DNA of 64,000 bases from an uncultured bacterium. Its GTDB lineage: Bacteria > Verrucomicrobiota > Kiritimatiellia > CAIKKV01 > CALHGX01. The notes under the pieces are model-generated. The model was not told the DNA's origin and ran no database searches. It saw only the letters and a program-made list of their open reading frames with translations. This document shows positions 42,258-50,817 of this stretch, piece by piece (position 1 is the first letter of the stretch; every line of letters starts with the position of its first letter). Where the stretch lies: assembly GCA_938031185.1 (NCBI GenBank), contig CALHGX010000023.1:1-64000 (forward strand), read 5' to 3'. Made by a program: the position numbers and the translations under genes.

Positions 42258-42965
42258 CTATTGCGAGGAACCGCCCACGCGGAGCATACGCCGCTCGCCT
42301 TTGTAGGACAGCACCGCGCCGGCGGCCGAGACGGACTCAAGCCGGACGCCGTCAATTTCTTCACCGACCACGACCAGTACACCGTTCAAACGGGCGGCGC
42401 CGCGTCCGGATGCGCCGCCGATGACCCCCGTGAGCTGCAAAAACGGCCAGACCACCGTTTCGCGCGGGGGCGGGGCGGGTGCGCGCGGCGAAACGGCGCG
42501 CTGTGGAGCAGCGGGGCTGGCGGCGGTCGGCGGCGAGGGCGTTTCAGAAGGCTTCTCACTGTCGCCGGCTGCTGCATCGGCGGGCGGTGGCGCAGAAGCC
42601 GGAGCCGGCAGCGGAACGGCAGGGGGCGCCTCGGATGCGGGCGGGGGCCGCATCACCAAAGCCATGCCGCTGGCGACGATGCGGGAGAGAAAGTTTTCTT
42701 CCGCCGAAGCCGCGGGCGACGCTCCGCCGGTCGCCGGCGGCCAGGACAGCCATCCCATTCGGTTCAGCAGAAGCGCGCCCAAGGTGGCCAGTAACACGAA
42801 AAACAGGATCGTAAAGATGACCCGTTTCGCAGAGCCTCTTGGAGCGGCCGGCTCAGGGGCGGCCGTCGGTGCCGCTGCGGGAAGCGGCGGCGGCTCCGGA
42901 GGGGGCTTGTTTTTCAATCCCCATTGGCTCCGGTTCTTCTTGAGCGTCTCATCTATCAAGCTCAT
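42258..42965 (-). CDS. GspB/PilP-like type II secretion accessory protein
   Basis: 235 aa. It starts MSLIDETLKKN, like GspB/ExeB proteins (MSLILDAL...). A Pro/Ala-rich cytoplasmic stretch leads to one TM helix (RVIFTILFFVLLATLGALLLN), a long periplasmic Pro/Ala linker and a C-terminal small beta domain (FLQLTGVIGGASGRGAARLNGVLVVVGEEIDGVRLESV) of the GspC/GspB/PilP type. It overlaps the TPR gene upstream by 4 bp. No secretin or pilin gene is in the window. Confidence 0.75.
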   Translation of the reverse strand: MSLIDETLKKNRSQWGLKNKPPPEPPPLPAAAPTAAPEPAAPRGSAKRVIFTILFFVLLATLGALLLNRMGWLSWPPATGGASPAASAEENFLSRIVASGMALVMRPPPASEAPPAVPLPAPASAPPPADAAAGDSEKPSETPSPPTAASPAAPQRAVSPRAPAPPPRETVVWPFLQLTGVIGGASGRGAARLNGVLVVVGEEIDGVRLESVSAAGAVLSYKGERRMLRVGGSSQ

Positions 42966-43858
42966 GGACGGTTCCTGCCCTGCCCCTGAAGATCGGCGTC
43001 ACCGTCCGCATCGTGATGGTGCGATTCCCGGTCGCACACATGGCGATTCTCCGCGGCGGCCAGAAAGCGCAGGATTTGTTCCGCGGATTCCGGCGGCTGT
43101 TCGCCGGTCCGCAGCATTTGCGCGCGGCGTAGCAGTCCTTCGCGGTTTGGAAAATCCCGGGCCACCGTTTCGTAGGCCTCCGCGGCACTGACGAGACGGC
43201 CGGCCGCCTCCTCCAGGTAGCCAAGATACGTCAGAATCTCGGCGCGATCGAGAGCGTGTTGTTCGGGGTCGTCGAGAGGCTGATCGGCCCATTGCGCCAA
43301 CGCCGTTTTGAGGTGGTCGCGCGCGCCGGCCCATTCTCCGTGTCGAATGCACAGGCGGCCCAGCTCCATGCGCAGGCGGTAGTCCCGCGGGTTTTTTCGC
43401 AGCGCGGAGCGAAGCAATTCCTCGGCCGCGTCTCGGCGTCCGATGGCGCGGTCCAACCAGTAGGCGGCGACCAGGTGGGCCTCCACGTTGCGCGGGTCCG
43501 TGGCCGTGGCCATGCGCAACCAGGGCATGATCTCGGCGATGCGGTTGTCGGCGATATGCGCATGGGCTTCGGGAATGAGGCGCTCGCGCCAGCGACGGAA
43601 GAGGGTATCGGCCGCCACCGGCGGCGTGTGCGGCACGCCGCCGTGGAAATAGGCGTCGGCTTGTTCGTAGAAATGCGCTCCGACGGCGCGGCGGCTTTCG
43701 CCCAGCAGCCGTTCCGCGAGGTCTGCCGGCTGTTCGGAAGGGACCAGCAGGGCGCGCTCTTTGAGTTGCGCGGCGGTGATGGCGATGCCGCACAGCAGCA
43801 GCGCCATGACGAGCCAGGGATTGCGGAATGTCCAACCATGTTCTTGGTCTTGTTTCAT
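42962..43858 (-). CDS. TPR-containing membrane-anchored protein
   Basis: 298 aa with one N-terminal TM helix (NPWLVMALLLCGIAITAAQL) and a helical TPR-rich domain (AHLVAAYWLDRAIGRRDAAEELLRSAL, RLRMELGRLCIRHGEWAGARDHL, TYLGYLEEAAGRLVSAAEAYE). The C-terminus is His/Asp-rich (DRESHHHDADGDAD), possibly metal-binding. No specific family is recognised. It is coupled to the GspB-like gene by ATGA and follows the ABC permease by 64 bp. Confidence 0.75.
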   Translation of the reverse strand: MKQDQEHGWTFRNPWLVMALLLCGIAITAAQLKERALLVPSEQPADLAERLLGESRRAVGAHFYEQADAYFHGGVPHTPPVAADTLFRRWRERLIPEAHAHIADNRIAEIMPWLRMATATDPRNVEAHLVAAYWLDRAIGRRDAAEELLRSALRKNPRDYRLRMELGRLCIRHGEWAGARDHLKTALAQWADQPLDDPEQHALDRAEILTYLGYLEEAAGRLVSAAEAYETVARDFPNREGLLRRAQMLRTGEQPPESAEQILRFLAAAENRHVCDRESHHHDADGDADLQGQGRNRP

Positions 43859-43922
43859 GTCGCAGTCGGCTTCGCCGAGGACGGCAGCGGGCCGCCCGCG
43901 CCGGCGAGCGCCCCCCCATGCG

Positions 43923-44708
43923 TCATTGCCATTCGCTGCGCGGGAAACGCTTGTTTCGGTACGCCAGCCAGGCCGCCATCAGCAGAACCGCGGTGAACAG
44001 GGCTCCGTAGAACAGCGTGAGCGCCACGGTGTCCCAAGGGGCAGGTCCCCAGTCGTGAACCAGGCGCCGGCGCAGGTCAAACAGTTCCAGATGCGGCATG
44101 AGGTAGTAGAGGGCGTGCAGCAGCAATCCGGTTGCGCGGCCCATGTCCGGCAGCAGCATGGGAACCTGGGGCACCACAAAGAAAGCCGCGCCGCTCAAAA
44201 CGAAGGCGCCGGCGCAGGCGGCGTCGCCGTGCCACCGGGTGGAAAGCGCCAGCGCCAGGGCGGTGAGCACGGCCAACAGCGCCAGGTGGAGCAGCAGCGC
44301 CTGCAGCAGCGTGACGGGATCGAAATGGCCTCCTCGCGCCCATACCACCGCCAGCGTCAACACGTAGAATGCCGCCAGGGCGAGCGAGGCGGCCAGCCAG
44401 GCGCCGAGCCACTTGCCGATCATGAGTTCCGCCCTCGATACCGGTTTGGCGAGGAGCGCGAAAATGGTGCCTCGCGATTCCTCCGTGGGCAGTTGGCGCG
44501 CCCCGAGCACGACGGCCAGGATCCAGCCAAAAAGCCACGCGCCCAGAAGGCCCACGTCCGCCACATAGCGGACCAGACCGGACAAACCGAACACGTTCAG
44601 GGAGACGAGCGCCAGCAGCAGTCCTCCGAGGAGGATCAGCAGCACGTAGACGTCCTTGCGCCGAATGGCCTCGAGCCACACCATGTGGGCGATGGTTCGA
44701 ATGCGCAT
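43923..44708 (-). CDS. ABC-2 type transporter permease
   Basis: 261 aa with about six TM helices (VYVLLILLGGLLLALVSLNVF, WLFGWILAVVLGARQL, and others) and the EESRGTIFALLAKPVSR motif typical of ABC-2 permeases of the NosY/CcmB-like group. It lies 3 bp after the ATPase gene. Substrate unknown; the TPR and GspB-like genes downstream suggest a link to envelope export. Confidence 0.85.
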   Translation of the reverse strand: MRIRTIAHMVWLEAIRRKDVYVLLILLGGLLLALVSLNVFGLSGLVRYVADVGLLGAWLFGWILAVVLGARQLPTEESRGTIFALLAKPVSRAELMIGKWLGAWLAASLALAAFYVLTLAVVWARGGHFDPVTLLQALLLHLALLAVLTALALALSTRWHGDAACAGAFVLSGAAFFVVPQVPMLLPDMGRATGLLLHALYYLMPHLELFDLRRRLVHDWGPAPWDTVALTLFYGALFTAVLLMAAWLAYRNKRFPRSEWQ

Positions 44709-44711
44709 GTT

Positions 44712-45458
44712 CTACATCTCCCCGCGCGGTTGGGACACGACCCGGACAAAGAATTTCTCGAGACTTTCTCCCGCGGGCACGAGCTGACGGGCGGGCCCCT
44801 GCGCCGCCAGACGGCCGCCCGCCATGATGGCCAGGTGATCGCAGACGAGCTCAACCTCCGACAGCTCATGCGACGAGAAAAAAACGGTCTTGCCCGCCTC
44901 GCGCAGACGAAGAATCAGCCGTCGAATGTCGAGCCGCGCAATGGGGTCGAGCCCGGCGGTCGGCTCGTCCAAAATGAGCAGGTCCGGATCGTTGATCAAC
45001 GCCTGAGCCAAGCAGACGCGCTGGCGCATGCCGCGCGAGTAGGTGGCGATGGGCCGGTCGGCCGCCGCCGTGAGGGCGAGTTCCTCGATCAGGCGGTCGG
45101 CACGGTCGCGAAGGATCCGACCGGACAGACGAAACAGGCGGCCGGTCATACGCAGCAGTTCGCGGCCGGACAGGAAGCGATAAGTGTCCGGGTTTTCCGG
45201 CAGATAGCCGATGCGCTCGCGAGCGATGGCGCGGCGGACATCTTCTCCGAAGAGGCTGGCGCGGCCCGCCGTGGGCGAAAGGAAACCGAGCAGGACATGC
45301 ATCGTGGTGGTCTTGCCGGCGCCGTTCGGGCCAAGGAATCCGAAAACACGGCCCTCCGGCACGTCCAGGTCCAGGTCGCGAACCGCATGAACAACGGATC
45401 CGCGGGCGGCAAAGGAAACGGACAGGCCGCGGATTTCAATGGCGTTCACGATCGGCAT
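44712..45458 (-). CDS. ABC transporter ATP-binding protein
   Basis: 248 aa nucleotide-binding subunit: Walker A GPNGAGKTT, Q-loop region GYLPENPDTY, signature YSRGMRQRVCLAQAL, Walker B LLILDEPTAGLDP and the switch His in FFSSHELSEVE. The close fit to exporter ATPases of ABC-2 systems and the adjacent permease define a two-gene exporter. Confidence 0.93.
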   Translation of the reverse strand: MPIVNAIEIRGLSVSFAARGSVVHAVRDLDLDVPEGRVFGFLGPNGAGKTTTMHVLLGFLSPTAGRASLFGEDVRRAIARERIGYLPENPDTYRFLSGRELLRMTGRLFRLSGRILRDRADRLIEELALTAAADRPIATYSRGMRQRVCLAQALINDPDLLILDEPTAGLDPIARLDIRRLILRLREAGKTVFFSSHELSEVELVCDHLAIMAGGRLAAQGPARQLVPAGESLEKFFVRVVSQPRGEM

Positions 45459-45482
45459 TATGCAAAAGCCGGGCCAAACCTG

Positions 45483-46502
45483 TCAATGGCCGGCCGCGCC
45501 CTGGCTTGGTGTTGCGCCACTGGTGGCCGTTATCGGACGGACCAATTCGGCGCAGGCCTTGGCGCGCAGCGCCATGCGGGTCGGATGCAGCTCGTCCTCG
45601 GGCGTCAGCAGGGGCGGAGCACCGGTGGCGATGCTGTGGAGGATGGCGCCGAAGAAATCCATGGGTTTGTCGTTTAGCGGCAGCGGGCCTTCATCCCGGT
45701 CGTTGAGAACGAGACGGGTGCGGCTGGCGCCGTCCACGGCTTCGACGAAGCCGTGCCGGCCGAAAATGCGCAGCGCCTCGTTGCCCCAGTGTCCGAAGGC
45801 GCGGGGATTGAGGTAGTTGATGACGGCCGCGCCCACCGCGCCGTTTTCCAGCGCGAGCAGCACGGAGGCCGCGGTGCGCAAGGCGCCGGGGCGGGGGTTG
45901 GCGAGCTGCGTTTCCAAGGCGGAGACCGTACGGATGCGAACGCCCGTGACATGCTCGACAAAGCGGAAGGCATGGACGCCGACCTGCAGGAGGAGGCCGC
46001 CATCCAAGTCTTCGTCCTGCGGGCGGCCCTCGTGCATGGGATAGGACTTTTGGGCAAAGACCTGCACGATCTCGCCCAGCACCCCTTGGCGGATCAGATG
46101 GCGCATGGCGAGGAAAGGTTGTTCGAAGGCCGTGCCGGCCATCTCGTGGAAGTGCCGGCCGGTTTCGCGGGCGGCGGCCAGAATGGCGTCGAGGTCGGCT
46201 TCGTTGAGGGCGCAGGGCTTTTCGGCGTAGACATGCTTGCCGGCGCGCAGGCATCGTATGGCGTCGCGGGCCTGGTCGCAACGGCGGGGGGAGCAAAGCG
46301 AAACCAGGTCCACGTTCGGATCGGCCAACAGTTGTTCGAGCGAGGAATAGACGACGGCGGTCTCCGCGCCCGGGGTGTCCGGCGCAAGACGTGCCTTGTC
46401 GAATGCGGCCAAGGCGGTCAAGCGGATTTGGGGATAGCGGGGTAACAGGGAATGGATCTGATGCCCGTTTTCGCCGTAAAGTCCAACGCGAATGATTTTC
46501 AT
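45483..46502 (-). CDS. Gfo/Idh/MocA-family oxidoreductase
   Basis: 339 aa NAD(P)-dependent sugar/inositol dehydrogenase-type protein with an N-terminal Rossmann domain (RVGLYGENGH, VDLVSLCSPRRCDQARDAIRCLRAGKHVYAEKPCA, where EKP is the family motif) and a C-terminal alpha/beta domain. Start ATG 46502 with SD AGGAGT. It is divergent from GH172 with a LacI-type operator between them, pointing to carbohydrate catabolism; the substrate cannot be assigned. Confidence 0.88.
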   Translation of the reverse strand: MKIIRVGLYGENGHQIHSLLPRYPQIRLTALAAFDKARLAPDTPGAETAVVYSSLEQLLADPNVDLVSLCSPRRCDQARDAIRCLRAGKHVYAEKPCALNEADLDAILAAARETGRHFHEMAGTAFEQPFLAMRHLIRQGVLGEIVQVFAQKSYPMHEGRPQDEDLDGGLLLQVGVHAFRFVEHVTGVRIRTVSALETQLANPRPGALRTAASVLLALENGAVGAAVINYLNPRAFGHWGNEALRIFGRHGFVEAVDGASRTRLVLNDRDEGPLPLNDKPMDFFGAILHSIATGAPPLLTPEDELHPTRMALRAKACAELVRPITATSGATPSQGAAGH

Positions 46503-46517
46503 CTCTTCACTCCTAGC

Positions 46518-46529
46518 CCAAGCGATTCG
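46518..46529. promoter_or_regulatory. LacI-family operator between Gfo/Idh and GH172 genes
   Basis: CCAAGCGATTCG fits the LacI/GalR-type palindrome C-n-AA-n-CG-n-TT-n-G, with the central CG dyad and outer CC/GG pairs matching (46517-46530 CCnAAnCGnTTnGG). It lies 15 nt upstream of the Gfo/Idh start and about 145 nt upstream of GH172. The LacI gene 1.1 kb downstream is the obvious candidate regulator. Confidence 0.6.
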
Positions 46530-46673
46530 GGCGTACTCTATGACAGGGCGGCCGCGTTGCCCATAGCTTTGTGCGGGCGTTCGGCGCTTGGCATGGCGCG
46601 CCCTTTTGCGCTACCGTATCGGCGCCGCTCGACATCAGGCAGAAGGCGGCTGTTCGAAATCAGGAGGTATCGC

Positions 46674-47798
46674 GTGAACGAAGCGTTGTTTGTTCTGCCC
46701 GCGAAGGGCGTGGAAACCCGGTGGGCGACGGCGGAGAACATGGCGGCCGCCAAAGGGCAGGCGGCCCGGACGAATGCGGGGCGCAAGGGTTATCCGTTTT
46801 TTCCCCTCGACGCGGGCGAACAACGCGCGATTGCGGAAGTCAAGGGCATGAGCGGCATGGTGCGGTGGCTCTACTTCACGACGCTGGATCGCAGTCCGCT
46901 CATGTTGCGCGGCCTGCGGTTGGACATCTATTGGGACGGGGCCGCGCGGCCGGCCGTCAGTGCGCCGCTGGGCGATTTGTTCGGGCTGGGACTGGGGCTG
47001 TGCGTGCCGTTTCAGTCGGCGCTAAACGGCAGCGCGGAAGGCAAGAGTTTCCACTTGAACATTCCCATGCCTTTTCGAAAGGGCATGAAGGCTGTTGTGA
47101 CAAACGAGACGGACCGGCGGCAAGGGTGTTTTGCTTACGCGGTGGAGATGACGATCGGGGATGAGCTGCCGCCGGATGCCGGGTATTTTCACGCGCACTG
47201 GCGGCGGGAGAATCTGACGGAGTATCAGCGGGACTATGAAGTGTTGCCGCGCGTGGCGGGGCGCGGGCGTTTCCTCGGCGCCGTGTACGGCGTGCGGGTG
47301 AATCAGGAGGATTATCTGAAGCTCTGGTGGGGGGAAGGCGAGCCGAAAATCTATCTCGACGGCGATACCGCCTGGCCTACCATCGCCGGATCAGGCATGG
47401 AGGATTATTTCGGATCGGCTTGGGATTTTGCCGGGCCGTACGCCCAGCTTTACCATGGGTTGCCGGTGTGCGACATGGACCGGATGCGATTCTCCATGTA
47501 CCGCTATCACGTGCCCGATCCGGTGTATTTCCAGAAGGATTGCCGGATGACCATTCAGCAGATGGGAAGCTGGGGGCCGACCACGCGGTTGCTCCTGCAT
47601 GATCACGGCAAGCCGGTTTATCGCGCCGGCGAAGGACTGGTGGAGGAGCGGTTGAACATCGTGGATCCTGCCCGACGCTACGGTCTTTTCGAACGGCGCG
47701 ACGACTGGTCGAGTTGCGCGTATTTCTACCTGGATCGGCCCGAGAACGATCTGCCGCCTCTCGCGCCGCTGGAGCAGCGTATCGCCGATTTGAACTGA
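46674..47798 (+). CDS. GH172 (DUF2961) family glycoside hydrolase-like protein
   Basis: 374 aa from GTG 46674, which has a near-perfect SD (AGGAGGT, 5 nt spacing); the ORF-track start at 46452 lies in the Gfo/Idh gene. DUF2961 members were re-classified as GH172 after a bifidobacterial difructose-anhydride enzyme was characterised. Family blocks: RWLYFTTLDRSPLMLRGLRLDIYWDG, AAVEMTIG-like FAYAVEMTIGDELP, GSGMEDYFGSAWDF and FSMYRYHVPDPVYFQKDCRMTIQ. No signal peptide is visible, so it is probably cytoplasmic. The actual substrate is unknown. Confidence 0.88.
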   Translation: MNEALFVLPAKGVETRWATAENMAAAKGQAARTNAGRKGYPFFPLDAGEQRAIAEVKGMSGMVRWLYFTTLDRSPLMLRGLRLDIYWDGAARPAVSAPLGDLFGLGLGLCVPFQSALNGSAEGKSFHLNIPMPFRKGMKAVVTNETDRRQGCFAYAVEMTIGDELPPDAGYFHAHWRRENLTEYQRDYEVLPRVAGRGRFLGAVYGVRVNQEDYLKLWWGEGEPKIYLDGDTAWPTIAGSGMEDYFGSAWDFAGPYAQLYHGLPVCDMDRMRFSMYRYHVPDPVYFQKDCRMTIQQMGSWGPTTRLLLHDHGKPVYRAGEGLVEERLNIVDPARRYGLFERRDDWSSCAYFYLDRPENDLPPLAPLEQRIADLN

Positions 47799-47813
47799 CC
47801 GCGGAATGCGCGG
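47799..47813 (+). terminator. Weak terminator-like hairpin after GH172
   Basis: CCGCG-GAATG-CGCGG immediately after the GH172 stop codon, followed by CGGTTTCC. A 5 bp stem with little T-tract, so only suggestive. Confidence 0.3.
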
Positions 47814-47919
47814 CGGTTTCCTTCGACTGCGGCGCAGGAGCGGATCGAGGTCAGGATAGAGGCGGCGGGGGCGCAACGCTTTCGCGTTCGATGAGCCCCA
47901 CCGGCGGAACCAATACGGT

Positions 47920-48960
47920 TCATCGCGCCATATCGGTTGCGGCGGTTCGATCGGGTCCGTTCAGGCGCTGCAGCAGGAGGGCGCAAGCTTGCCGGCCCGC
48001 TTCGCTGCGGTCTTCCCGCACCATGGTGAGCGGCGGCATACAGCAGTCGCCCACATACACCTGAATCTGATCGGGCTGTCCATCGCGTGTCTGCCCGAGA
48101 TGATAATCGCCGATTCCGACGATGCTCAAGTCGGCGGGCACACGCAGTCCGAGCTTGGCGGCCTCCTGCCAGGCGGCGACGGCCACATAGTCCGGCGCCG
48201 CCAGGACAGCGGTGGGGCGCAGGCGTTCCTGGAGCAGCGCCCGAATGGCGGCGCGGGTGGACGGCGTGCCCGCGTAGTCGGTGGCCACCACGCGCCGGTT
48301 CTCCGGTCCGAGGCCGGCCGCTTCCATGGCGCGCCGATAGCCGGCGACGCACTCGACTCCGGTGTGATGTGCCGGACAGGCCAGCACGGCAATGCGCCGA
48401 TGGCCGGCTTTGCGCAGGGTTTCAACCGCGAGCAGGGCGGCGAGGCCGGTGTCGCACAGCACACTGAAGGCGATGCCCTCCGTTGGACTGAACAGTGCCA
48501 CCATCGGAACGTCTCGTTGCTGGTACAGGTTGAGCATTTCTGGAGACGGCTTCTTCTCGACGCTCGCGATCAGCAGCCCTTCCACCCGCCGTTCCAGGCA
48601 TATGTCCAGCGCTTCCGCCTGCCGGGCGGCCACATTGGCGCCGAAGTGCAGAATTTCAAAGCCGTGTGCGGCCGCGTGGTCATGGGCGCTTTGCACCGCC
48701 TCCACATGGTGGGGCGTTAACGGCGTGATGGCGCCGAGAAGAAAAGTGCGGCCGGTGGACAGCTCCCGCGCGGCCGCATGGGGATGATAGCCGCAGGCGG
48801 CCGCGGCTTCCAATATTCGTTGTCGGGTGACTTGGCTGACACGCTTGGTGTTGGGGAAACGCAGCGCAATGGACACGGCCGCCACGGAGACGTCCGCGCG
48901 GGCGGCCACATTCGCCAGAGACGGCCGGCTGATCGTTGAGGCGATTTTCTTTCTACCCAT
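47920..48960 (-). CDS. LacI-family transcriptional regulator with premature in-frame TGA
   Basis: 346 aa to the first stop. N-terminal LacI HTH (SLANVAARADVSVAAVSIALRF, hinge AAARELSTGRTFLLGAI) and a periplasmic-binding-like effector domain (ILHFGANVAARQAEALD, DYVAVAAWQEAAKLGLRVPADLSIVGIGD). The frame ends at TGA 47922-47920, but continues in the same frame for 22 codons to 47851, encoding PPVGLIERESVAPP, the usual LacI C-terminal tail. So either a recent nonsense mutation or a base error truncates it. It probably controls the adjacent Gfo/Idh and GH172 genes. The ATG at 48960 has no SD but sits next to a promoter. Confidence 0.85.
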   Translation of the reverse strand: MGRKKIASTISRPSLANVAARADVSVAAVSIALRFPNTKRVSQVTRQRILEAAAACGYHPHAAARELSTGRTFLLGAITPLTPHHVEAVQSAHDHAAAHGFEILHFGANVAARQAEALDICLERRVEGLLIASVEKKPSPEMLNLYQQRDVPMVALFSPTEGIAFSVLCDTGLAALLAVETLRKAGHRRIAVLACPAHHTGVECVAGYRRAMEAAGLGPENRRVVATDYAGTPSTRAAIRALLQERLRPTAVLAAPDYVAVAAWQEAAKLGLRVPADLSIVGIGDYHLGQTRDGQPDQIQVYVGDCCMPPLTMVREDRSEAGRQACALLLQRLNGPDRTAATDMAR

Positions 48961-48969
48961 GGAGAGCCG

Positions 48970-48998
48970 AGTTTAGGACAGAATGGCTGCGGCATCAA
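48970..48998 (-). promoter_or_regulatory. lacI promoter, probably leaderless
   Basis: Minus-strand TTGATG (48998-48993), 17 nt spacer, TAAACT (48975-48970), then 9 nt to the ATG at 48960; no SD. The adjacent CAAC-N4-GTTG inverted repeat may be an operator half. Confidence 0.45.
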
Positions 48999-49054
48999 CC
49001 CAAGTTGTCAACTGCATTGCCGGCCGGCGGTGGGAAGAGGGGCTTGGGGATTTC

Positions 49055-50817
49055 TTACCAGACGGTCAGGTCGAGCACGAACGATTTGCCGTCGTCGTAG
49101 ACCGCGGCGGCTCGACGCCGGAGGGTTTCCATGCCGTTTGTTCCGGCCGCGGCCCGAGCCTGCCGAATCCACCTCTCATACGGCAGGTAGTAGTCAATAT
49201 CCTGGTCCTCGTAGATGTCGGTCTTGACGATGAGATGCGTGACATTCCATCGCTCCCGCAAGGCGCGCCAGGGGGCGACGTTGGTGGCGAAGTAGGCTTC
49301 AAAAAGCGCCCGTGTGCGGCGGCGGGTTTCGTGCACATAGTTTCGGTGGTAGGCGAGAGATGATTCCTTGCTCACCAGCACCCGACGGGCTGTCATGTAG
49401 GGAAGGGTATTGATGACGCGGCTGTCGGGCCAGCCAGCTATCAAGGCGTCCGGCGGCAGGGTGGCGATGAACTCCAGCAGTCGACGATCCGCCCGATGGA
49501 GTCGGATGGACAAGTTGCGCCCGGCGCTTGGCATGCCGCCGAAAAGGGCCAGCACGGCGACGAGAAGAAGGGGGCCGCCCAAACGGCCGGTCCAGCCGCC
49601 CAGACCCGGATGGCGCCTTTCGAGAAGTGCGCCGAGTCGGCGGGACAGGAGCATAAGACTGAGCGGACCCAGCAGAATCCAGAGCAGTTGCGCGGGATAG
49701 CGGAACAGGCGATCGGGAAGATGCAAGAGCGGAAAGCCGAAATAGGCCACAAAGTGGCCGATCAACGTCGCCGGCACGAAGGCCCACAGGCGGCGCAGAG
49801 CGGGAAGGGATCGCCACCCGAGCGCCACGCCCGCGGCGGCCAAAAGGGTCCATGCCGCCGCAAAGCCACTGCCTGCGAGCGGCGGGACCACTTGGGCGTG
49901 GACGCGGGGCAAGAAAGGATTGTGCTTGTTGACGAACGCGGTCTCGACCGATTCGCGCCATTCGTTCCGAAGGCTTTCCATCCATGTGTCATCCATTCCG
50001 GGTGATCCGCGGCCTCGCTTTCCGGCCTCCGGATAGACCATCCAGTCCGCCGTTCCAAGGGGCGGGCCGTAAGGGCGCGTTGCCGCCAGGGTTGGCCAGT
50101 GGAGCAGCACGAGCAGCGCGGCCATGCCGGCAAGGAGCAGCAGGCGCTTGACGAAGGACGCGGGCGGCGCCTTTTTGCCGGATGCGCCGAAAAGCCACAT
50201 AAGGCTCCAGGAAAGGAAAATGGTTACGGCCACAGGCGGATAAACCGCCATCGCTGCGGCCGAGAGGAGCGCCATGACGCCGTAATGTCCTTCCATGCAC
50301 GCGGACATGGCGAAAGCCAGCAAGGGATAGCGAAGGCGCGAGGGAAGCCGCCTTCAATTCTATTGAGAAAGACGGGTGAAGACAGGGCCAGCGCCAGTGA
50401 CGCTGCCGCGGCGACGGGTCTGCCCAGCCGTCGTCCGCATCGGTACACACCGATCAGGAAAAGCGCAAAGCACGCGGCGGCGAGAATCCGCGCGAAGGGC
50501 CGCGGATCGGCTACTCGCGACGCGGCGGTCATGAGAAATCGGTAGCCGATCGGATGACAGGCCCTCAGGTATTGCTCGGGATCGCCATGGCGCGCGCCGG
50601 CCGTCGAAGGAGGTATCCGATAAGGGGCGATGTGCTGGCAGACATCGTCGGGGAAGGATGATCCGCCAAACACCTCGCGGTAATACGGAACCAAGGCGGG
50701 CATGAAAAGCGCGACGATCAGGAAAGGCCGCCACCGCGCGAACACGCGCAACGGTCGAACGAGCGGCCGGGGCGTGCAGGCGAGCGGGGCAGCGATCGTC
50801 GGTTCATCCGGGATCAT
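49055..50817 (-). pseudogene. GT-C-like polytopic membrane protein, frameshifted
   Basis: One gene is split over two frames. The N-terminal part starts at ATG 50817 (ATGA overlap with the flippase-like gene) and runs to RIEGGFPRAF; the C-terminal part resumes one frame over at YPLLAFAMSACMEG. The paralogue two genes upstream reads RAFGYPL at this point, so a single G is missing near 50330. Joined, it encodes about 585 aa with roughly ten TM helices and a soluble C-terminal domain (LIAGWPDSRVINTLPYMTARR). It resembles GT-C mannosyltransferase-type proteins; no sugar donor can be assigned. The alternative to a pseudogene is an assembly error. Confidence 0.8.

Noticed and set aside
43761-45677. 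638-aa plus-strand ORF opposite the ABC transporter genes
   Set aside because: Shadow ORF: the minus strand encodes clear ABC permease and ATPase proteins with all motifs.
47920-47922. Selenocysteine recoding of the lacI TGA
   Set aside because: The position aligns with a variable linker before the C-terminal tail, not a redox site, and no SECIS-like hairpin was evident just downstream by eye.
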